Shown here: piece after piece, positions 1 to 11,055 of the stretch | How the letters are laid out: each line of letters starts with the position of its first letter | Numbering within the stretch: position 1 is the stretch's first letter | Source of the DNA: UBA2241 sp963777895 | GTDB taxonomy: Bacteria; Actinomycetota; Thermoleophilia; UBA2241 | Length of the DNA: 64,000 bases | NCBI GenBank assembly: GCA_963777895.1 | Contig: CAVZSF010000002.1 | Location: 1-64,000, forward strand | Direction: 5' to 3' | Program-made: the position numbers and the translations under genes | The notes under the pieces: model-generated | What the model saw: the letters and a program-made list of their open reading frames with translations, nothing else | Told to the model about the DNA's origin: nothing | Databases searched by the model: none

Positions 1-89
1 AGCCGTGCCGCCCTGCGGCGCGCCAACGGTCATGGGGAGGACTGGGCCCGAAACGGAGTGCAGTGCCAGGGGAGGAGCCCCGAGCCGTC

Positions 90-1801
90 TTACTTCGGCG
101 GGCCCACCGCCAGCTCGACCGTGTGCGTCTGCTCCGCCCCCGACTGGTCGGTCCAGGTGACGCTGACCGTGTCGCCGGGGTGATACGTCGCGATCAGGTC
201 GCTCAGCTGCTGAGCCGTCTCGACCGTCTGGCCGTCGACGGAGACGATCACGTCGCCGGCGGTCAGCCCGGTCTTCTCCGCCGGCGACCCCGAGGCCACG
301 CCCGCGACGATCGCGCCACTCGTCGTGCCCGACTGCCCGCCGTTGCCGGAGCCATTGCCGGAGCCGTTGCCGCCGTAGCCGTACGGGTCGCCGTAGCCAC
401 CGCCGTAGCCGCCCTGACTTCCGTCCGTGATCGAGACGCCCAGGAAGGCGGTCTCGCCGACGTGAACCGTGTCCGAGCTCTCGCCGTTTTGGATCTGGTC
501 GACGATGTCCATGGCCGTGTTGATGGGCACCGCGTAGCCTTCGCCGGTCCCCGAGTGAGGAGCCCGAGCTCGCCGAGGCGGCGGCCAGCACGCCGATCAC
601 CTCGCCGTCGGCGTTGACGAGAGCGCCGCCTGAGTCGCCCGAGCGGATCGCGGCGTCGGTCTGGATGAGGCCGCTGAGCTGTTCCGCGTCGCCGCGCTGG
701 TCGCCCGCGACGATCTGCTGGTCGAGCGCCGTGATGCTGCCGCCGACGGCGTCCGGCGTGCCGCCCTCGCCGCCGGCGTTCCCGAGGCCGACGACCGCCT
801 GGCCGACGCTGAGCCCGGAGGAGTCGCCGATGTCGGCGGTCGCCAGGCCGGACGCATCCTGCAGCTGGAGCAGAGCGATGTCGTGGCTGACGTCGTAGCC
901 CAGGACGGTGGCCGAGTAGGTCTGGCCGTTGCCGACGTCCGTCGCCCTGATGTCGGTCATGCCGTCGATGACGTGGTTGCTCGTGAGCACGAGGCCGTCG
1001 GAGCTCAGCACGATGCCGGTGGCGGCGCCCTGCCCCGACGTGTAGTCGCTGCCGACGTTGAGGTCGACGAGCGCGGGATTCACCTTGGCGGCGATCCCGT
1101 CGACGTCGATCGTGGCGCTCGAGTTCGATCCGGAGTCGGACGAACCGGAGCCGCCGTTGCCGAAGGGGAGGTCGCCCTGGCCGGGGCCGTTGGTCCCGGG
1201 CTGTGTCTGCGAGATGGAAGGGCCGGCGTCGTCGGAGGGCCAGACCTGGTGACCGAGCGCTGCGCCGGCGAAGAGCATGATGGCGGCCGCCGCCACGGCT
1301 GCGACGACGCGGCGGAAGCGCCGGTTGCGCGGGGCCTGCGGCGCTGGCGGGGTCCCGTCGGCGAGGGCGGCCCGTAGCCGCCGCCAACCGGTGCCTTGTA
1401 GCCGCCGGCGGCCCGTAGCCGCCCTCGCCGCCGCCCGTGGGAGGCGTGGAGCCGCCGGCGGGAGGCAGGTAGGCGTCGCCGCCGGCGGGGCCGTACTCAA
1501 TGGCCGCATACGGCCGCGGATCCTCCGGCTGGTCCGGCCCGGTCGCCTGCGACTGACCCGCCGCACCATACGACAGCGCAGCCTCGGGACGAGAGCGACC
1601 GGGCCGTAGGGGAAGACGGCCGGCATCTCGAGCGGTGCTCGCCAGAGGAGGGTCGATCTTGGCCTCGAGCGTCCTCGCCTCGGCGGGCTCCTCCATGGGT
1701 GTTGTATGGTCGGGCTCCTCGAGCGGCTCCGTCGTGGACGCATCGACTGGTTCGCCGTTCACGTCTTCAAGGGGCTCGCCCTGCGAGGGTTCGTCGGGCA
1801 T
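90..1801 (-). CDS. Membrane-anchored trypsin-like serine protease with PDZ domain (HtrA/S1C type), frame disrupted
   Basis: An HtrA-like protease that would degrade or process proteins outside the membrane. It starts at ATG 1801 with a cytoplasmic Pro/Glu/Gly-rich N-terminal region. One membrane segment follows around 1315-1265 (VVAAVAAAIMLFAGAAL). The protease domain has the full triad: His in LTSNHVID near 975, Asp in SHDIALLQL near 878, and Ser in SGDSGGAL near 637. The C-terminal PDZ domain (530 to 90) contains GVASGSPAEKTGLTAGDVI, preceded by a Gly/Tyr/Asn linker. The coding frame changes near 1415 and again near 550, so no single ORF covers the gene. Sequence is conserved across all three pieces, so a sequence error is more likely than a dead gene. 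Family assignment is firm; the substrate is unknown. Confidence 0.85.
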
Positions 1802-1992
1802 GGGTGTCTCCCGTGGTCGGTTCCGTGCGTGGGGCTCAAGCTACTCAACCGGGCTGCGGACTGTCTGAGCGTTGCCTTTGAGCTTTCTGAGAATCGCGGC
1901 CCGATGGAGGAGGACGGATCTCGACTTGAGTGTGGCGCGAAAGCGCGATCTTGACACGCGCGGGCAGGCTCGCGTGATCAGTCCAACTAGGG

Positions 1993-2016
1993 TTTCTCCT
2001 GCAAAGACAGGAGAAA
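1993..2016. other. Short inverted repeat between divergent genes
   Basis: A 9-bp perfect stem, TTTCTCCTG and CAGGAGAAA, with a CAAAGA loop. It lies between the protease start and the riboswitch promoter. It could be an operator or a weak terminator; nothing in the sequence decides which. Confidence 0.4.
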
Positions 2017-2033
2017 GGCAACGCGTACTACTC

Positions 2034-2061
2034 TTGTAACGTCCCCCGGAAGGTCTAGAGT
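2034..2061 (+). promoter_or_regulatory. Candidate sigma-70-type promoter for the riboswitch transcript
   Basis: TTGTAA at 2034-2039 and TAGAGT at 2056-2061 are separated by 16 bp. They lie about 90 bp upstream of the riboswitch aptamer. The match is moderate. A TTGACA near 1950 has no good partner. Confidence 0.4.
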
Positions 2062-2151
2062 GCTCGCTACGTCTACTGTCGTAGGCAATCCAGACGACGG
2101 GTTTCGTTTCCACGAACGGTCGATTGGTGGCAGCCTATGACCACAAGGTGC

Positions 2152-2242
2152 TTCTTGCGGGGGCAAACCCGTCGAAAGGCGGGGACGCAAAGCCAGCGGG
2201 CCTGATAGTCACAAGCGACTAAGGCGGCCGGGCTGCCAAGAA
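2152..2242 (+). promoter_or_regulatory. Cyclic-di-GMP-I (GEMM-I) riboswitch aptamer
   Basis: This matches the GEMM-I consensus: GGGCAAACC (from 2161), a short stem with GAAA tetraloop (2174-2177), then GGGACGCAAAGCC (about 2182-2194). A second arm, GGGCCTGATAGTC...GACTAAGG, looks like the tetraloop receptor. TTCTTG (2152-2157) can pair with CAAGAA (2237-2242) to close the outer P1 helix. The aptamer sits in the leader of the PKD-repeat gene and its 3' side runs into a terminator hairpin. P1 formation should compete with the terminator, so an ON response to c-di-GMP is my inference. The class assignment rests on visible consensus blocks. Confidence 0.9.
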
Positions 2243-2259
2243 CGGCAGCCCGGCCGTTT
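2225..2259 (+). terminator. Riboswitch expression-platform terminator
   Basis: A perfect 13-bp stem (2225-2237 with 2244-2256) with loop AAGAAC is followed by TTTG. Its 5' arm and loop overlap the 3' side of the aptamer P1 helix, which is the arrangement expected for riboswitch-controlled attenuation. Confidence 0.75.
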
Positions 2260-2357
2260 GCGTCGGGGGAGCTGTCGCAAGGAGCCAAGGGCATGGGGAT
2301 GACCGCGCCGGGGCGGGCTGTGCCGGTGCGGCTCACGCACTCTGAGGGGGTACGTCG

Positions 2358-5300
2358 ATGAACGCCAGGCCATTCCGCCGCACGAAGTACGGACTCTTCC
2401 TACTGCTTGCGATCCTGCTGTTGCTCGTGGTCGGGGTACCGGCCGCGCAGGCGGTGGTGTGGACCGACCAGGCGGACTACTCGCCTGGCAGCGTCGTCAC
2501 GATCAGCGGCGACAACGTCGGCCTTGCCGAACCTTGGGCTTTCGGGGTCGAGGTGACGGTCGAGGTCACCGGACCTCTCGGCGTTCCGTACGGGCCTCTG
2601 ACTGCATACGTCGGTATGGACGGCAGCTGGTCCTGCCAGTTCACCCTCCCTGAAGACCCCGCGTTCGCGGTCGGTGAGTACACGTACGTCGCCTCGGCTA
2701 CCGGATCGTCCGAGTTGCAGACCGGCACATTCACGGATGCTGCAGACGGTGACATCTCCGGCCAGGTCTACAATGACCTGAATGGCAACGGCATCAAGGG
2801 TGGTGGCTCGGAGTCCGGCCTCAACGGGTTGGAGGTCCGCGTCTATGCCGACAGCGATGCTGACGACGTTCTGGACACTGGCGAGCCTCTTCGCGGCTCC
2901 GCGACCACCAGCGGGAGTGGGCCGGGAAACGAGGGCAAGTACACCATCAACGTCGGGCCGAGTTACCCGGGACGCTACATCGTTGTACTGGTGACGAACC
3001 CGGCCTGGCGTCAGACCGCTCCAATCAACACGAAGGCGGCGGCGGTCAGCGGACTGTACCCTGGTGCCTGGGCTGTAGAGTTGGCCAACAGCGGCACCCA
3101 GAAACGGTCTGCGGGCAACGACTTCGGAATCCAGGCGAACACTGCTCCGACAGTGAACGCCGGCCTGGACACGACGATCCTCGAGGGCGGCACCTTCTCG
3201 AGCTCGGGCTCCTTCACCGACCCCGACAGCGACACCTGGACCGCGACCGTCAACTACGGCGACGGCTCCGGCGCGCAGTCCCTCACCCTCATCCGGCAAG
3301 ACGTTCTCCCTCTCGCACGTCTACGCCGACAACGGCAGCTACACGGTGACCGTAAGCGTCTTCGATGGCAGCGCGACGAGTACTGACACGGCGACCGTCA
3401 CCGTCAACAACGTGGCCCCGACGGTCGACGCCGGCCTGGACGAGACGATCGTCGAGGGCGGCACCTTCTCGAGCTCGGGCTCCTTCACCGACCCCGGAAC
3501 CGACACCTGGACCGCGACGGTGAACTACGGTGACGGCTCCGGCGCGCAGTCCCTCACCCTCTCGGCAAGACCTTCTCCCTCAGGCACGTCTACGCCGACA
3601 ACGGCAGCTACACGGTGACCGTCAGCGTCATCGATGACGGCGCGACGGCACTGACACGGCGACCGTCACGGTCAACAACGTGGCCCCGACGGTCGACGCC
3701 GGCCTGGACAAGACGGTCACTCGAGGGCGGCACCTTCTCGAGCTCGGGCTCCTTCACCGACCCCGGCGCCGACACCTGGACCGCGACCGTCAACTACGGC
3801 GACGGCTCCGGTGCGCAGGCCCTCACCCTCTCCGGCAAGACCTTCGCCCTCACGCACGTCTACGCCGACGACGGCAGCTACACGGTGACCGTAAGCGTCT
3901 TCGATGGCAGCGCGACGAGTACCGACACGGCGACCGTCACCGTCAACAACGTGGCCCCCACGGTCGACGCCGGCCTGGACAAGACGATCCTCGAGGGCGG
4001 CACCTTCTCGAGCTCGGGCTCCTTCACCGACCCCGGAACCGACACCTGGACCGCGACCGTGAACTACGGTGACGGCTCCGGTGCGCAGTCCCTCACCCTC
4101 TCCGGCAAGACGTTCTCCCTCTCGCACGTCTACGCCGACGACGGCAGCTACACGGTGACCGTAAGCGTCTTCGATGGCAGCGCGACGAGTACTGACACGG
4201 CGACCGTCACCGTCAACAACGTGGCCCCGGTGGTCTCTGCCAGCGGAGCGGCCACAGTCGACGAGGGTTCTCCCTACTCGCTCGGCGTCGACTGTACTGA
4301 TCCTGGTAGCGACACCTTCACGGGCACCGTCGCCTGGGGCGACGGTAGTTCGGACGCCATCGTGGGCGCACACAACACGCTTTCGCACACCTACGCCCAG
4401 GAAGACGTCTACACCATCAGCGTTACCGTGACTGACGATGACGGCGGGGTGGGCACCACGACCACGGCCGTTATGGTCAACAACGTCGCCCCCACGGTCA
4501 CAGCCGGCACCAACGACACGATCAACGAGGGTGACACCTTCACCCAGGCTGGTTCCTTCTCAGACCCCGGGGCCGACACTTGGTCGGCCAAGGTCGACTG
4601 GGACGAGGCCGGCGGCTTCGTCGACCTGGCGGTCGACCAGGCCACGAAGACCTTCGATCTCAGTCACAAGTACGTGCAGGACGGCACCTACCACGTCGTC
4701 GTCAAGGTCTTCGACGGCACCGAGTGGAGCAGCGACACCACGGTGGTCACCGTTACCGCGAACAACGTCGCCCCGGTGGTGGCCATCACGAGCCTCGTGA
4801 CGACGATCGATGAAGGCTCGGCCTTCTGGCTCACTGGCTCCTTCACCGACCCCGGCGCTGATCTCTGGACGGCGACCGTGGACTGGGGTGATGGCTCCCT
4901 GCTCGCACCCCTGGCGCTCTCCGGCAAGCTGTTCGCCGACAGCCACGCCTATGCCCAGAACGGGCTCTACACCGTGACCGTCACCGTCAACGACGATGAC
5001 ACATCAGGTACGGCCAAGGTGGATGTGACAGTGCTCAACGCCGCCCCGGTGGTCGACCCGATCGCCGACCAGGACGCGACCGAGGGCACGAGCTTCTCGG
5101 TGCCGGTCACGTTCAGCGACCTCGGCGTGCTCGACACCCACTCCGCCGTCGTCACCTGGGGTGACGGCAGCGGCCCGCAGACGGTCGACCCGATCGTGAG
5201 CGGCGACGCCATCACCCACACCTACGACGACAACGGCGTCTACGACGTCACCGTCACGGTGACCGACAAGGACGGCGACAGCGGCGCGGCCAGCTTCAAG

Positions 5301-8300
5301 GTCACGGTCGCCAACGCCGCCCCGGTGGTCGACCCGATCGCCGACCAGGACGCGACCGAGGGCACGAGCTTCTCGGTGCCGGTCACGTTCAGCGACCTCG
5401 GCGTGCTCGACACCCACTCCGCCGTCGTCACCTGGGGTGACGGCAGCGGCCCGCAGACGGTCGACCCGATCGTGAGCGGCGACGCCATCACCCACACCTA
5501 CGACGACAACGGCGTCTACGACGTCACCGTGACGGTGACCGACAAGGACGGCGACAGCGGCGCGGCCAGCTTCAAGGTCACGGTCGCCAACGCCGCCCCG
5601 GTGGTCGACCCGATCGCCGACCAGGACGCGACCGAGGGCACGAGCTTCTCGGTGCCGGTCACGTTCAGCGACCTCGGCGTGCTCGACACCCACTCCGCCG
5701 TCGTCACCTGGGGTGACGGCAGCGGCCCGCAGACGGTCGACCCGATCGTGAGCGGCGACGCCATCACCCACACCTACGACGACAACGGCGTCTACGACGT
5801 CACCGTCACGGTGACCGACAAGGACGGCGACAGCGGCGCGGCCAGCTTCAAGGTCACGGTCGCCAACGCCGCCCCGGTGGTCGACCCGATCGCCGACCAG
5901 GACGCGACCGAGGGCACGAGCTTCTCGGTGCCGGTCACGTTCAGCGACCTCGGCGTGCTCGACACCCACTCCGCCGTCGTCACCTGGGGTGACGGCAGCG
6001 GCCCGGCAGACGGTCGACCCGATCGTGAGCGGCGACGCCATCACCCACACCTACGACGACAACGGCGTCTACGACGTCACCGTGACGGTGACCGACAAGG
6101 ACGGCGACAGCGGCGCGGCCAGCTTCAAGGTCACGGTCGCCAACGCGCCGCCGACGCTCACCGCCACGGGTGACCCCTCGGTGAACGAGGGCAGCGCTTG
6201 GAGCGGCTCTGGCACGGTCACCGACCCCGGCGTCAACGACATCCTCTCCGGCACCGTCGACTACGGCGACAGCTCGCCTACTGAGGAGCTCGTCATCACC
6301 GACGGGGAGTTCGCCCTCTCGCACGTCTACGCCGACGGCCCCGCAGACTACACGGTGAAGGTCACGGCCAAGGACTCCGACGGCGGCGAGGCGATTCCGG
6401 TCACGATTCCGGTGACCGTGAACAACGTCAAGCCCACGGTCAACGCCGGCACCAACGAGACGATCGCTGAAGGCGACACCTTCAACCAGAGCGGCTCCTT
6501 CAACGACCCCGGCGCCGATACCTGGTCGGCCATGGTCGACTGGGGCGAGGGCAACGGCTTCGTCGACCTGGCGGTCGCCCAGGCCACAAAGACCTTTGCC
6601 CTGAGCCACAAGTACGCGCAGGACCGGGTCTTCCCCGTCACGGTGAAGGTGTGGGACGGCACCGTGTGGAGCAGCGGTACCACTGTAGTCACTGTGACCG
6701 CCAACAACGTCGCCCCGACCTGGAAGACGGCTCCGTCCGACGTGGCCGGAGCGAAGGAAGGCGTGGCCTTTGATCGATGACGGTCGAGTTCAACGACCCC
6801 GGCGCCGACTCGCCGTGGAAGGTGACCGTCGACTGGGATGTCAGCGCTGTCGGGTCGCTCGACACGTTCGACTCGGCGACGAAGAGCTTCACACTCAGCC
6901 ATGCGTACCCAGACAACGGCGTCTTCACCGCTAGGGTGACCGTGGACGACGGGGACGGCGGCACCTGCGAAGCGACGTTCACAGTCGCCGTCGCCCACCA
7001 GGCGCCGGTGGTAGACGCCGGCTTGGATGCGGTGATCGACGAGGGCGGCCTCTTCTTGAGCCAGGCGACCTTCGATGATGCCGGCAAGACGGACGCGCCG
7101 TGGAGAGTGACTGTCGGCTACGGGGATGCGCCAGCCGTGTACACCGACTACTTCGTCATCGAGCCAATCGACCTTGCCCACCAGTATCTGGACGATCCTG
7201 CTGGGCCGGATGATCGATACACGGCGGCCGTCTCAGTGAAGGACAAGGACGGCGCCGAGACGACCGATACCGCAACCGTCACGGTCAACAACGTCGCCCC
7301 GACCTGGAAAGACGGCTCCGTCCGACGTGGCCGGAGCAGAAGGAAGGCGTGGCCTTTGAGTCAATGACGGTCGAGTTCAACGACCCCGGCGCCGACTCGC
7401 CGTGGAAGGTGACCGTCGACTGGGGTCACAGCGGTCCTGCATCAACGGAGACTTTCGACTCCGTCGGGCGCAGCTTCTCGCTGAGTCATGCCTATCCCGA
7501 CAACGGCGTCTTCACCGCCAAGGTGACCGTTGACGACGGGGATGGCGGCACCTGCGAAGCGACCTTCACAGTCACAGTCGACAACCTGGCTCCGACGCTC
7601 ACCATCAACGGTCCTGCCACGATCGACGAGGGCAAGACCTGGTCCGGCTCCGGTACGGCGACCGACGTTCCCGCCGACACCGTCAGCGGCAGCGTGACCT
7701 ACGGTGACGGCGCCAGCGCGGCGCTCGTGATCGGTGCCGACGGCAAGTTCGACCTGAGCCACGTCTACGCCGACGGCCCCAACAACTACACCGTCACGGT
7801 CACCGTCAACGACGAGGACGGCGGCAGCACCGTGAAGACGATTGCCGTCCGCGTCGACAACCTGGCTCCGACGCTCACCATCAACGGTCCTGCCACGATC
7901 GACGAGGGCAAGACCTGGTCCGGCTCCGGTACGGCGACCGACGTTCCCGCCGACACCGTCAGCGGCAGCGTGACCTACGGTGACGGCGCCAGCGCGGCGC
8001 TCGTGATCGGTGCCGACGGCAAGTTCGACCTGGCGACGTCTACGCCGACGGCCCCAACAACTACACCGTCACGGTCACCGTCAACGACGAGGACGGCGGC
8101 AGCACCGTGAAGACGATTGCCGTCCGCGTCGACAACCTGGCTCCGACGCTCACCATCAACGGTCCTGCCACGATCGACGAGGGCAAGACCTGGTCCGCTC
8201 GGGTACGGCGACCGACGTTCCCGCCGACACCGTCAGCGGCAGCGTGACCTACGGTGACGGCGCCAGCGCGGCGCTCGTGATCGGTGCCGACGGCAAGTTC

Positions 8301-9159
8301 GACCTGAGCCACGTCTACGCCGACGGCCCCAACAACTACACCGTCACGCTCACCGTCAACGACGAGGACGGCGGCAGCACCGTGAAGACGATTGCCGTCC
8401 GCGTCGACAACGTGAAGCCGAGCATCACGCTCTTCGACGCCCCGGTCACTCCGGTGGCGCTCGGCTCGCCGATCACTTCCAACCTCAAGTTCACCGATCC
8501 GGGGGTTCTCGACTGGGCGGACGTCGTCTGGTCGTGGGAGGATGGGACGACCACTCCGCAACGGACCTTTGACGGGCGGGCAGCGCGTGACGAGCGCGTC
8601 TCACACCTACACCGTTGCGGGTGTCTACAACGTCTCCGTGACGGTGACTGATAAGGATGGTGGCTCGGACACCCGTACGATGAGCACGTGGGTCGTCGTC
8701 TACGACCCGAACGGCGGCTTCGTCACCGGCGGCGGCTGGATCAACTCGCCGGCGGGCGCCTACGCGGCCGACCCGACGCTCGACCGGCAAGGCCACCTTC
8801 GGCTTCGTCTCCAAGTACCAGAAGGGCGCCACCGTCCCCACCGGCAACACCGAGTTCCAGTTCCAGGTCGGCAACCTGAACTTCACGAGCACCTCCTACG
8901 ACTGGCTCGTGGTGGCCGGGGCGAAGGCGCAGTACAAGGGCATCGGCACGATCAACGGCAGCCGGCGAGTACGGCTTCATGCTGACCGCCATCGACGGCC
9001 AGGTCACGGCGGTGGCGGCATCGACAAGTTCCGCATCAAGATCTGGGACAAGGCGACCGGCGCGATCGTCTACGACAACCAGATGGGCGCGGCCGACGAC
9101 GCGACCCCACAATGGCAATTGCCGGCGGCAGCATCGTCGTCCACACCGGCAAGAAGTAA
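2358..9159 (+). CDS. Giant secreted PKD-repeat surface protein, multiply frame-shifted
   Basis: A predicted cell-surface or secreted adhesin-like protein of about 2,260 residues if intact. It starts at ATG 2358 with a signal peptide (hydrophobic LFLLLAILLLLVVGVPAAQA). An SdrD B-like segment (DISGQVYNDLNGNGIKGGG) follows, then about 20 PKD or related Ig-like repeats with GDGS and YADDGSYTVTV blocks. A distinct C-terminal domain (GGFVTGGGWINSP to VVHTGKK) ends at TAA 9157. The frame changes at least eight times (near 3290, 3565, 3655, 3715, 5990-6005, 6775, 7335, 8030, 8195, 8570, 8790 and 8965). Comparing neighbouring repeats shows each is a small indel. No anchor or sorting signal is visible. 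A c-di-GMP riboswitch upstream suggests a role in attachment. Confidence 0.85.
5044..6147 (+). repeat. Four tandem ~276-bp PKD repeat units
   Basis: Four nearly identical 92-codon units begin near 5044, 5320, 5596 and 5872. Each opens with PVVDPIADQDATEGTSF and differs by only a few bases (for example GTCACGGTG versus GTGACGGTG near the unit ends). The fourth unit carries an extra G near 6006 that breaks the frame. Near identity points to recent unequal duplication or gene conversion, or to assembly trouble. Confidence 0.9.
7585..8408 (+). repeat. Three tandem ~276-bp repeat units of a second PKD type
   Basis: Units start near 7585, 7861 and 8136 and encode LAPTLTINGPATIDEGKTW followed by SGSGTATDVPADTVSGSV. 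The second and third units carry small deletions near 8030 and 8195 that shift the frame, and these are the only clear differences from unit one. Confidence 0.85.
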
Positions 9160-9191
9160 GACTGCGGAGACACACTCTGCAGATGCGGGCA

Positions 9192-9221
9192 GAGGCGGGG
9201 AGCCGAGAGGCTCCCCGCCTC
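9192..9221 (+). terminator. Rho-independent-like terminator of the PKD gene
   Basis: A perfect 13-bp stem, GAGGCGGGGAGCC and GGCTCCCCGCCTC, with GAGA loop, followed by ATTTCT, 33 bp after the TAA stop. Confidence 0.8.
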
Positions 9222-9289
9222 ATTTCTAGTCTCCGGACGACGGAGCGCCTGGAGCGCTCGTCGTTGGATAGGTGGACGGGAAGTGCAAA

Positions 9290-9324
9290 GCGAGAGGGCA
9301 GGGTCGGACCCCCTGCCCTCTCGC
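9290..9324 (-). terminator. Terminator of the first propeller gene
   Basis: A 14-bp perfect stem (9290-9303 with 9311-9324) with a 7-base loop. Read on the minus strand it is followed by TTTGC and lies about 80 bp past the stop of the leftward gene. Confidence 0.7.
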
Positions 9325-9401
9325 TTCCGGTGTGACCCCGTCCGCGAAGTGCAGATGCTGCGAGCTGCGGAGCGCGCGTGGGTCTTGTGGCCGACCGCCG
9401 C

Positions 9402-10838
9402 CTACCGCTTGTACCTCAGCAGCACCGCCTGCAGGACATCGCCCTTGCCGGTCGCCTCGCCGCCGACGAAGAGGTCGCCCTTGGTCCCGAGCACCAGGCC
9501 GTTGGGCTCGTCGTCGTCGGGACCGCCGCCCGCCCAGATCTTGAGCCACTTGCGCGTGCCGGTCGGGCTGTACTTCATCGTGAGGAAGTGCCAGTCGTCC
9601 CCGGCGTCCTTGACGCCCGCGACGTAGACGTAGCCGAGGTCGTCGCGGGCGATGTACCAGCCCTCGGCGTCCCTCGACGTGGGCAGGTACGCGCCCTTCC
9701 AGAGGATCTTCGACAGACTGGGGTTGAACTTCATCGTCACGGCCTTGTCGTAGCCGCTCGGCGTGTCGAGCCACTGGTCACCGGTGACATAGACGTTGCC
9801 CTTGCCGTCGAGCACGACGTCGCCGAACCACTCCTCGGTGCGGTCGCCGGCCCCCCAGACCTTGTCGCCGTTGGGCGCCAGGTTGAGGTCGTACCGCCCG
9901 AGCAGGGCGTGCTCGGAGCCGTCGGCGGCGGGGTTCCAGGTCGAGCCGACGGCGACCACGCGAGTAGCCGCGCACGGTGATGCTCTCGAAGGAGGAGGCC
10001 CGCGTGGACTTGAACCGGTAGGCGGACGAGGCGCCGAACCCTCCGTCGGCGCCGCGGAACTTCTGCAGGCGGGCGTAGTCGACCCAGACCCCGTTGACGC
10101 GGTACTCCTGCGAGCCGGCCAGGTAGACGTCGCCGGCCCCGCCCAGCGCCAGGTCGGCGAGGTCGAACGCGCCGGCGTCGGGATCGCTGCCCGACGGGAA
10201 GATCCCCGCGGGGTTCTGCCACATCGGGTTCCCGTCGGGGTCGTACTTGAGCGCGACCATCCCCGGCAGGCCGCTGCCGCTCACGACGCTGGTGCCGGCG
10301 ACGATCACATTGCCGGCGCCGTCGACGGCGATCTCGCGGGCCTGCGTCGGGGCTGCCGCCGCCGGTGCCGTCGTAGGGGTCCGTCGCCCACTGGAAGACG
10401 CCGGCGGCGTCGTACTTGAGCACCACGATGTCGCCGGCCCTCGCATCGATGGTCGCGGCGACGTAGACGTTGCCGTTGCGGTCGACGGCCACGTCCTCGG
10501 CGCGGCCGGGGCTCGCGTACGTCCTGACCCAGCGACTGCCGCCGGCCGTGTAGCGCGCCACCATCGGGACCTGGCCCGTCGGCGCCACGCTCTGCCAGCC
10601 GGCGATCGCGACCGCGTCGTTGGGTCCGCGGGCCACCGCCCAGGCGGCCGCCTCGCCCGCGCTGCTGCCGATGCGCTTCGCCCAGATGAGCTGCCCGGGC
10701 ACGTACGCCTGCGCCTCGGCGGCGAGCAGCAGCAGGACGACGATGGCGAGAAGGGCAGTCACTGCGGCGCGGCCGATCCTGCTGCGCCTCCTTCCCGTGA
10801 CGTGTCCGGTGCGTGAATGATTCGCGGATGACGTTCAT
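9402..10838 (-). CDS. Secreted SBBP/beta-propeller repeat protein, paralog 1, frame disrupted
   Basis: First of six paralogs in the window. ATG 10838 follows GGGGGAAG. A signal peptide lies just downstream (TALLAIVVLLLLAAEAQA), then LIWAKRIGSSAGEAAAWAV and blade repeats of the pattern D..GNVYVAG...D..VLKYD..G...W. The C-terminus DVLQAVLLRYKR resembles the other copies. Such repeats (SBBP or delta-60-like) fold as beta-propellers and usually act outside the cell; no catalytic motif is visible. The frame changes near 10790, 10355 and 9960. All pieces retain family sequence, so these are probably indel errors. The function is unknown. Confidence 0.8.
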
Positions 10839-10925
10839 GGCTTCCCCCTTTGGCCCCCGTCTTCTGGGCTCCATGAGGGCCGCGCGTGGCGCTCGCACCT
10901 CTCGCGCGGCCTTTGCCCGACGGCC

Positions 10926-10939
10926 AGTCTAGTACCGGG
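10926..10939 (-). promoter_or_regulatory. Candidate -10 promoter element of propeller paralog 1
   Basis: Read on the minus strand this is CCCGGTACTAGACT. Very similar strings lie upstream of paralogs 2 and 6, which supports a shared promoter core. No clear -35 was found. Confidence 0.45.
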
Positions 10940-11055
10940 CTAACGGGAGAGAGGGCTGCGGAAGAGCCCCGGGGAAGCGCCCGGCGAAGGGCCCCGGGGG
11001 AAAGGCATGGGGCAGGGACCCGCGAAGCGCCCGGGAGAAGGGTCCGGGAAGGGGC

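Noticed and set aside
5004..6050. Long minus-strand ORF of 348 residues under the PKD repeats
   Set aside because: Its Val/Asp/Arg-rich repeats are the mirror of the PKD repeats on the other strand; no start site or domain supports it.
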